A DNA stretch of 11,282 nucleotides from Agrobacterium fabrum (GTDB lineage Bacteria > Pseudomonadota > Alphaproteobacteria > Rhizobiales > Rhizobiaceae). The notes beneath the pieces are model-generated. The model worked only from the letters and a program-made list of their open reading frames with translations, searched no databases and was not told the DNA's origin. Position numbers and translations under genes: made by a program. The stretch covers positions 1 through 11,282 of the forward strand of contig QFOL01000115.1 in the NCBI GenBank assembly GCA_003241215.1. Direction: 5' to 3'. Shown here piece after piece: positions 6,877 through 11,282 of this stretch; positions within the stretch are counted from its first letter, which is position 1; each line of letters starts with the position of its first letter.

Positions 6877-7011
6877 ACCGCTCTGCCCCAAACAATTCAC
6901 ATTTTGGCTCTTTGATCTCCGCATTCTCCCATCAAGTTCAGTTTCCAGAGGGGCGATTAACCCGACGAGTTTACACCGCGTCTGAAAACAATGTTTTGAG
7001 TGCAGAGCGGT
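6877..7011 (+). repeat. Perfect 10-bp long-range inverted repeat in the omp leader
   Basis: ACCGCTCTGC (6877-6886) is exactly complementary to GCAGAGCGGT (7002-7011), with 115 nt between them. The right arm ends 4 nt before the Shine-Dalgarno of the outer-membrane protein gene (AAAGGAGA, 7016-7023). If both arms are transcribed they can close a large folded domain directly beside the ribosome-binding site. Confidence 0.5.
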
Positions 7012-7015
7012 CCTG

Positions 7016-7023
7016 AAAGGAGA
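7016..7023 (+). promoter_or_regulatory. Strong Shine-Dalgarno of the outer-membrane protein gene
   Basis: AAAGGAGA, close to the anti-SD complement, lies 5 nt before the ATG at 7029. It fixes that start and suits a highly translated envelope protein. Confidence 0.85.
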
Positions 7024-7028
7024 ATAGC

Positions 7029-7685
7029 ATGCGTATTTTCGTAGCAACCCTTATGGCTTCGACCATGGCAGCTGCCGGCTTTTCGGCTGCTTACGCCGCT
7101 GACGCCGTAAATGAAGTGCCGCAGGCACCGGTGTCCTACGACCAGCCCGCACCGGTCAAGGATTGGTCCGGCGCCTACCTCGGTGGTACGGTCAACTACG
7201 ACTGGGGCCGTTTCAGCTCCAGCAATGACGGCCGTGACGCCAAGGGCGCCGGCGGCGGTCTCTACGGCGGTTACAACTGGCAGAACGGCCAGCTGGTTTA
7301 CGGTGCCGAAGCCGACGTCAATCTGGGTGACGAGCGTGGTTCCGCCGGTACGGTCGCAGGCCGCTCCGTCGAAGGCAAGCAGGGCGTCAACGGCTCGCTG
7401 CGCGGCCGCGTCGGTTACGACATGAACCCGTTCCTGCTCTACGGTACGGCGGGCCTTGCCGTCTCCGACAACAAGGTTCGTGACGGCGTCAACAAGGATA
7501 GCGCCACGGCCCTCGGTTACACGGTCGGTGCCGGTGTAGAAGCCATGGTTACCGACAACATCACCGCCCGTCTGGAATATCGCTACAGCGATTACCAGAA
7601 GAAGGACTATACGCTCGGCAACGACGCCTTCTCGCGTGGTTTCGACGACCACTCCGTCAAGGCCGGTATCGGCGTCAAGTTCTGA
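7029..7685 (+). CDS. Outer-membrane beta-barrel protein, Omp25/RopB type
   Basis: A 218-residue protein with a clear Sec signal peptide cleaved after AYA (residue 23). A short Pro-rich linker follows, then an eight-strand-type barrel opening with WSGAYLGGTVNYDWG. Alternating glycine/aromatic strands run through LYGGYNW, VYGAEADVNLG, GSLRGRVGYD, LLYGTAGLAV and ARLEYRYSDY, and the protein ends in Phe, the signal for BAM assembly. Relatives are Brucella Omp25/Omp31, Rhizobium RopB and Agrobacterium AopB. The last is known to be induced at acid pH through ChvG/ChvI, and this gene could be aopB itself, but I cannot prove that from the sequence alone. Codon use is strongly biased to C-ending codons, as expected for an abundant protein. 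It is monocistronic: strong RBS before it, strong terminator 21 nt after it. Confidence 0.9.
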   Translation: MRIFVATLMASTMAAAGFSAAYAADAVNEVPQAPVSYDQPAPVKDWSGAYLGGTVNYDWGRFSSSNDGRDAKGAGGGLYGGYNWQNGQLVYGAEADVNLGDERGSAGTVAGRSVEGKQGVNGSLRGRVGYDMNPFLLYGTAGLAVSDNKVRDGVNKDSATALGYTVGAGVEAMVTDNITARLEYRYSDYQKKDYTLGNDAFSRGFDDHSVKAGIGVKF

Positions 7686-7706
7686 TCCTTCCAGGATCGG
7701 TAAAGG

Positions 7707-7742
7707 AAAAGCCGGGGTTTGCGCCCCGGCTTTTCTGTTTTT
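7707..7742 (+). terminator. Intrinsic terminator of the outer-membrane protein gene
   Basis: An 11-bp stem (AAAAGCCGGGG at 7707-7717 with CCCCGGCTTTT at 7724-7734) closes a 6-nt loop and is followed by a T-rich tail to 7742. On the opposite strand it also ends in TTTT, so it may stop transcription from the GST gene as well. A smaller GATCCT/AGGATC hairpin (7684-7698) begins inside the omp stop codon. Confidence 0.92.
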
Positions 7743-7761
7743 GAGATTCGCCATCGGAATA

Positions 7762-7786
7762 ATGCCCGGCGGACAATGCCGGGCAT
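7762..7786 (-). terminator. Perfect 9-bp hairpin after the GST gene
   Basis: ATGCCCGGC (7762-7770) and GCCGGGCAT (7778-7786) flank a 7-nt loop, 15 nt beyond the stop of the leftward GST gene. Read on that strand it is followed only by TTATT, so it is a weak terminator or mRNA 3'-end stabiliser. The stronger bidirectional hairpin lies 20 nt further on. Confidence 0.5.
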
Positions 7787-7801
7787 CCCGCTGACCCGGC
7801 C

Positions 7802-8398
7802 TCAGGCCGCGGCCTTCATTTCCGTATAGGCTTCGAAACGCTTGCCGAAGATTTCCGGCCAGGCCGCCAGCGCGTCGCGACCCTCGGCCCATTCGCCGGC
7901 AAAACGCAGGTCGAGATAACCGATCATCGCCGCCAGGGCGAAATGACCGCCATGCAGCTTCTTTCCGGTCTTCGGCAGGCTGGCGTTGAGATGGTCTAGT
8001 CCGCGGACCACCTTGCTCCACTGCTTGTCGATCCAGGGCTGGTGAATCTTGTCTTCCGGGCGGAAACGGCGCTCATAGACGATGGCCAGCAGGCAATCCA
8101 TGATGCCGTCGCACAGCGCCTCCAGAATTTCCACATCCGTGCGCTTGCCGTGCTTTTTGGGATAGAGCTTGCCGCCCGAAAGGCGGTCGAGATAGTGCAT
8201 GATCGCGACGCTGTCATAGACCGAGCCGCCGTCATCCAGCAGCAGGACCGGGATCTTGCCGAGCGGATTGTTGTCCATCAGCGTGGCGGGTTCGGCATTG
8301 GTATCGACGCGCACGGAGGTAATGTCGATGCCGAGATGGCGCGCGGCCATGCGCACCTTGGCGGAATAGGGGGAAGCGGGCGAATAAAGCAGTTCCAT
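7802..8398 (-). CDS. Glutathione S-transferase family protein
   Basis: A 198-residue soluble protein with the two-domain GST layout. The N-terminal thioredoxin fold opens with MELLYSPASPYSAKVR, where Ser rather than Cys occupies the active-site region. NPLGKIPVLL supplies the cis-proline (about residues 44-53), and VYDSVAIMHYLD the glutathione gamma-glutamyl contact (Asp-Ser, about 61-72). An all-helical C-terminal domain follows. Substrate cannot be told; it may be a detoxifying transferase or a non-catalytic member. The start at 8398 has AGGA about 8 nt upstream. It lies 30 nt downstream of the RNase T2 gene on the same strand, so the two are likely co-transcribed. Confidence 0.9.
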   Translation of the reverse strand: MELLYSPASPYSAKVRMAARHLGIDITSVRVDTNAEPATLMDNNPLGKIPVLLLDDGGSVYDSVAIMHYLDRLSGGKLYPKKHGKRTDVEILEALCDGIMDCLLAIVYERRFRPEDKIHQPWIDKQWSKVVRGLDHLNASLPKTGKKLHGGHFALAAMIGYLDLRFAGEWAEGRDALAAWPEIFGKRFEAYTEMKAAA

Positions 8399-8428
8399 GG
8401 TCGGGTCCTGTGGGTTCGATATGGGTAA

Positions 8429-9187
8429 TCAGCGTATCGGTATGATTTCGGTAGAGCTGGCGCGGCAGCCCCTGCGGTCGAGCTCGGGGCAATCGCGGAA
8501 TGTCATATCCCTGTTGAGGCAGATGCGCACTTCCTCGAGGCGCTTGCCGTCGCAGCTGATGGAGATGCCACGTTTCGACAGGCCGGGATTGGCCTCGGTG
8601 AAGGCGGCTTCGATGGCGTCGGCGGAAAGAGTGGCGGCTTCGGCGCCCGAGGCGATCTTTCCCGGCAACCGTATGGCTTCGAAGGCGGCCCACGTCGCCG
8701 AGAAATAATCCTTCTGCGACAGGCCGGAACAGGAGCCGTGCTTGCGCCACTGGTGGCCTATCAGGCCCATGGATGGCATGATGTCGAACATGGTGCGGCC
8801 GATTGCGTCGGGAACACGCTCGGGTTCGCTGCTCCGGCAGAATTCGGGATAGCCGTTTTCGTTCTGTGGCCACAGCCCGTGCACCACGAAACCGTGACGC
8901 CTGTCGCCGCCGCATTGCTGGCGGTTGCCGGAGCCTTCGGAACTGGCGCAGAATGCCGGCGACCAGGACAGGGAGAGCACGTAAAAATCGAAACCCGTTC
9001 CGCGAGGTGCGGATTTGCCGCCCGTGTCACGCCGGGAATCATCGGGCTGGGAGGTTCCGGCGGGCTGCGATGGCGGATACATGGTCCAGCCATTCGAGGA
9101 GCCGCTCGGGGCGGGTTTTTCCTGCGCAAACCAAAGTGCTGCAAGCGACAGAAGACCCAAGGCGATGAAACCGGCATAACGTTTCAT
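8429..9187 (-). CDS. Ribonuclease T2 family protein
   Basis: A 252-residue protein from the chosen start (MKRYAGF...). A hydrophobic N-terminal stretch acts as signal peptide or anchor, then comes a low-complexity Ser/Pro/Asp-rich linker to about residue 60, then the RNase T2 domain. The family cleaves RNA through 2',3'-cyclic phosphates in the periplasm. The first catalytic motif is FVVHGLWPQ (His103). The second reads HQWRKHGSC with Lys149 and His150, but the usual Glu of HEW is Gln146. Cysteines are placed for disulfides (80, 92, 117, 153). The protein ends after a DRRGCRASS region. In-frame ATGs at 9196 and 9217 would add 3 or 10 residues before the basic MKR; GGGGA lies 11 nt before 9187 and 2 nt before 9196, so the exact start is uncertain. 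Confidence 0.9.
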   Translation of the reverse strand: MKRYAGFIALGLLSLAALWFAQEKPAPSGSSNGWTMYPPSQPAGTSQPDDSRRDTGGKSAPRGTGFDFYVLSLSWSPAFCASSEGSGNRQQCGGDRRHGFVVHGLWPQNENGYPEFCRSSEPERVPDAIGRTMFDIMPSMGLIGHQWRKHGSCSGLSQKDYFSATWAAFEAIRLPGKIASGAEAATLSADAIEAAFTEANPGLSKRGISISCDGKRLEEVRICLNRDMTFRDCPELDRRGCRASSTEIIPIR

Positions 9188-9376
9188 TCCGTGCATGTTC
9201 CCCGGAAACTGGACCATCTCATGCCGCCATCGGGCGACGACCCGGTCTTACATAAATTTGTGAACGAGGCAAACGGGCAAAAAGGTTGAAAGCTTCGCCG
9301 CATAACGAATAGACTCAAGCGAATCTTCCGCGAAAGACGGAACGGGGCTGGGGTGAAGCTGGAGGAAATAGGCGGC

Positions 9377-9388
9377 ATGACCGCATGA
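9377..9388 (+). promoter_or_regulatory. Three-codon mini-ORF overlapping the next start codon
   Basis: ATG-ACC-GCA-TGA (9377-9388) ends in a TGA that overlaps the ATG of the downstream membrane-protein gene as ATGA. GGAGG (9361-9365) lies 11 nt before the mini-ORF start, and GGCGG (9371-9375) lies 9 nt before the main start. It may be chance, or a coupled upstream ORF that tunes translation. Confidence 0.25.
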
Positions 9389-10332
9389 AATTCAAGAAAT
9401 ATATCTGGCCCGTCGTTGGCTTCGCGACGATCGGTTTTTCCGCTTGGCTGCTTTTTCACGAACTGCGTGGCCTGTCGCTCGATGATCTCTGGGACAGCCT
9501 GAAAGCCATTCGCGTGCGGGACTGGTTGTGTTCGGGCCTTGCAACCCTGCTGGCCTATGCGGCGCTTGCCGGTTACGACCGCATCGCGTTGCAGCATCTT
9601 GGCCGCAAGGTGAACTGGTTCTTCATCACGCTCACCTCTTTCACCACCTATGCGCTGTCCCACAATGTCGGGGCGTCGGTATTTTCGGGCGCGGTGGTGC
9701 GATATCGGGCCTATACTTCCAAGGGGCTGAGTGTGGCGGAAGTGGGCGTCCTTGTTGGCCTCTGCTCCTTCACCTTCCTCATCGGCACGATCATGCTGAT
9801 CGGGCTGGTGCTGCTTTACGAACCAGACATCACCGAACGGTTCACCGGCATCCTGCCTGTCGAAGCCTCCACCACGACGGGCGTGCTGCTGCTCGTCTTC
9901 GTCGGCCTTTATGTTCTCGGCAGCCTGCTCCGGCTGAAACCCCTGAAGATCGGCTCCTTCGTGCTGCCTTACCCCGCGCCGAAGCTTGTTGCGCAGCAGC
10001 TCGTCATCGGCCCGATCGAGCTGATAGGTGCGGCCGGCATCATCTATTTCGCGCTGCCGGAGGCCGGCAATCCCGGTTACATGATTATTCTCGGCATATT
10101 TCTGGTGTCCTTCTCGGCGGCGCTCATCTCGCATGCGCCGGGCGGACTGGGTGTGCTGGAACTGGTCTTCGTCACCGGCCTGCCGGACATGAACCCGGCG
10201 GACGTCATCGCGGCGCTGCTGGTCTTCCGGCTGTTCTACCTCATCATTCCCTTCATCATGGCCCTGTTCGTGATCCTGTTCTTCGAACGGTCGCAGCTTG
10301 CGCAGGCGCAGAGGCGGGAAGGGCTGAGATAG
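9385..10332 (+). CDS. Lysylphosphatidylglycerol synthase/YbhN-family integral membrane protein
   Basis: A 315-residue inner-membrane protein with about eight predicted spans and no soluble aminoacyl-transferase domain. It matches the transmembrane (flippase-like) half of MprF proteins and the UPF0104/YbhN group. The diagnostic loops are an SHNVG....SGAVVRYRAY segment (about residues 92-111) and SHAPGGLGVLELVFV (about 250-264). A short basic tail ends the protein. The family is linked to lipid translocation or envelope lipid handling, but because the catalytic domain of MprF is absent, lysyl-PG synthesis should not be assumed. The start at 9385 gives the expected short cytoplasmic MKFKKY before the first span. 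It is transcribed divergently from RNase T2 across about 200 nt that must hold both promoters, and its stop is 4 nt from the convergent rlmJ stop. Confidence 0.88.
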   Translation: MKFKKYIWPVVGFATIGFSAWLLFHELRGLSLDDLWDSLKAIRVRDWLCSGLATLLAYAALAGYDRIALQHLGRKVNWFFITLTSFTTYALSHNVGASVFSGAVVRYRAYTSKGLSVAEVGVLVGLCSFTFLIGTIMLIGLVLLYEPDITERFTGILPVEASTTTGVLLLVFVGLYVLGSLLRLKPLKIGSFVLPYPAPKLVAQQLVIGPIELIGAAGIIYFALPEAGNPGYMIILGIFLVSFSAALISHAPGGLGVLELVFVTGLPDMNPADVIAALLVFRLFYLIIPFIMALFVILFFERSQLAQAQRREGLR

Positions 10333-10336
10333 TCCC

Positions 10337-11200
10337 TCAACTCTCCTCCGTTTTTTCCTCGCCGCGCAGCCAGAAGGCGCGCTGCGAGGCGAACCTGTCC
10401 TGCGCCAGCGTTGTCTTCAGGTAAGGCAGCAGCGTGTGCAGCTCGTCCTTCAGCGTATAGGGCGGATTGACGATGATGAGGCCGGAACCGCTCAGGCCAT
10501 CCAGCCGGTCGCTTCTGACCGACAGTTCCGCGCACAGCATCTTCGGAATGTCGAAGGATTGCAGCCGCTCGTGGAAGTCCTTGATCGGCGCGCCTTTCTT
10601 CAAGGGGTACCACAGGCAATAGGTGCCGGTGGAAAAACGCCTGTAGGCCTTGTTCAAGCCATCGGCCAGCCGCTGATATTCATTTTCAAGCTCGAAAGGC
10701 GGATCGACGAGGATGAGGCCGCGCTTTTCCTTCGGCGGCAGATGCGCGCCGAGCGACAGCCAGCCATCCAGCTCGGTAACACGCACCTGATAATCGCCCT
10801 CGAACAGGCGCGCCAGCGCCCGGCTGTCATCCGGGTGCAGTTCCATGGCCGAAAGCCGGTCCTGCGGGCGAAACAGCATGCGCGCGAGCTTCGGTGAGCC
10901 GGGATAATATTTCACGCCGCCTTCCGGGTTGAGCTCCCGGACGGCGGTGAGATAGGGCTCCAGCAGCTCGGCGATGGGGGCGGGTAGGTCGGCCTCCATC
11001 AGCTTGCCGATGCCGGTCTGCCATTCGCCGGTTTTCTGCGCCTCTTCCGAGGTGAGGTCGTAAAGCCCGATGCCGGCATGGGTGTCCAGCACGCGGAATG
11101 CCTTGTCCTTGTTCTGCAGGTAGCGCACGAGGCGGGCGAGAACGGCGTGTTTGAGGACATCCGCGAAATTGCCGGCGTGATAGATGTGGCGGTAGTTCAT
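10337..11200 (-). CDS. rlmJ: 23S rRNA (adenine(2030)-N6)-methyltransferase RlmJ
   Basis: A 287-residue SAM-dependent methyltransferase that modifies A2030 of 23S rRNA; the E. coli enzyme has 280 residues. The opening MNYRHIYHAGNFADVLKH is the family hallmark. The SAM-binding region includes VLDTHAGIGLYDL (about 37-49), and the catalytic N6-adenine motif is D166-P-P-F (the DPPY equivalent). A helical insert characteristic of RlmJ lies between them. The Shine-Dalgarno is weak (GAGA about 10 nt upstream). The gene converges on the YbhN-like gene with a 4-nt gap and no hairpin, so the two transcripts probably overlap at their ends. Confidence 0.95.
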   Translation of the reverse strand: MNYRHIYHAGNFADVLKHAVLARLVRYLQNKDKAFRVLDTHAGIGLYDLTSEEAQKTGEWQTGIGKLMEADLPAPIAELLEPYLTAVRELNPEGGVKYYPGSPKLARMLFRPQDRLSAMELHPDDSRALARLFEGDYQVRVTELDGWLSLGAHLPPKEKRGLILVDPPFELENEYQRLADGLNKAYRRFSTGTYCLWYPLKKGAPIKDFHERLQSFDIPKMLCAELSVRSDRLDGLSGSGLIIVNPPYTLKDELHTLLPYLKTTLAQDRFASQRAFWLRGEEKTEES

Positions 11201-11282
11201 GGATGTGTCTCGCTTGCCGTTTATCCGGATGAATGGTCAGGATGAATATTCTTGATGGACGTCACTTCGGCCTTTTTGCCGC
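11201..11282. other. Edge region upstream of rlmJ, possible gene end
   Basis: No complete gene fits. On the - strand one frame is open from the window edge to a TAA at 11223-11221 and reads as a plausible C-terminus (..KKAEVTSIKNIHPDHSSG), which would be a gene ending 20 nt before rlmJ. On the + strand an ATG at 11242, with CAGG just upstream, is open to the edge. The two cannot be separated with so little sequence. Confidence 0.25.

Larger units (their letters stand above)
6751..7028. other. Divergent intergenic region rich in inverted repeats
   Basis: This non-coding region separates the leftward reductase operon from the rightward outer-membrane protein gene and is much more AT-rich than its surroundings. 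It contains several perfect inverted repeats: AGGGTT/AACCCT (6829-6834, 6840-6845), AATTAG/CTAATT (6852-6857, 6865-6870), AAAAC/GTTTT (6985-6989, 6993-6997) and a 10-bp long-range pair described separately. No credible open reading frame or tRNA is seen. Promoters for both directions must lie here, as no other space is available. Confidence 0.6.

Noticed and set aside
6957..8021. A 354-codon open frame on the - strand across the outer-membrane protein gene.
   Set aside because: It is antisense to a gene with a signal peptide, strong RBS and terminator. Its composition is the mirror of that gene's codon bias, and it reads through the omp terminator and into the GST gene.
8232..8915. A 227-codon - strand frame bridging GST and RNase T2.
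   Set aside because: It is Arg-rich, lacks a start context, and lies out of frame over two well-supported genes.
9286..9314. TTGAAA...ATAGAC as a promoter for the YbhN-like gene.
   Set aside because: The -35 is fair and the spacer is 17 nt, but the -10 matches the consensus poorly, so I do not call it.

Overview
The window looks like a stretch of core chromosome from a Rhizobiales alphaproteobacterium, most likely Agrobacterium or a close Rhizobium relative. The base composition is GC-rich. The gene order uvrC-pgsA-moaD-moaE is typical of this order, there is an Omp25/RopB-type outer-membrane barrel, and every protein reads as alphaproteobacterial. I see no insertion sequence, integrase, CRISPR array, tRNA or rRNA, and no defence island.

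Layout. (1) 1-415: the 3' end of ndk on the + strand, an intrinsic terminator, then a long perfect-type hairpin that looks like a dispersed intergenic repeat. (2) 416-2434: a divergent unit. A CGNR zinc-finger regulator, translationally coupled to a small lipoprotein gene, runs leftward. A LivH-type ABC permease with no partner subunits in view runs rightward. A 36-bp AT-rich palindrome carrying a TATAAT on each strand lies between them and is a strong operator candidate. (3) 2444-6679: a tightly packed leftward operon in the transcription order SDR reductase, uvrC, pgsA, moaD, moaE. Neighbouring genes overlap by 1-4 nt or lie 4 nt apart, except for a 103-nt gap between uvrC and pgsA. It combines a pteridine-reductase-like enzyme, nucleotide excision repair, phosphatidylglycerol synthesis and the two subunits of molybdopterin synthase. 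(4) 6680-7028: about 350 nt of non-coding divergent control region, AT-rich and dense in inverted repeats. (5) 7029-7740: a highly expressed-looking outer-membrane beta-barrel gene with a strong RBS and a strong terminator. (6) 7802-9187: a leftward pair, RNase T2 then a glutathione S-transferase family protein. (7) 9385-10332: a multi-pass membrane protein of the lysylphosphatidylglycerol-synthase/YbhN family on the + strand, convergent with rlmJ (10337-11200, - strand), a 23S rRNA m6A2030 methyltransferase.

I do not see an exotic multi-gene system. The observations most worth checking are: the SDR protein is a PTR1/FolM-type pteridine reductase by its motifs and has a foldable three-way-junction element just upstream; the RNase T2 has Gln in place of the conserved catalytic Glu; the palindrome between the CGNR regulator and the orphan permease predicts a regulon and a leaderless mRNA; and the outer-membrane protein leader has a 10-bp perfect long-range inverted repeat ending beside its Shine-Dalgarno.
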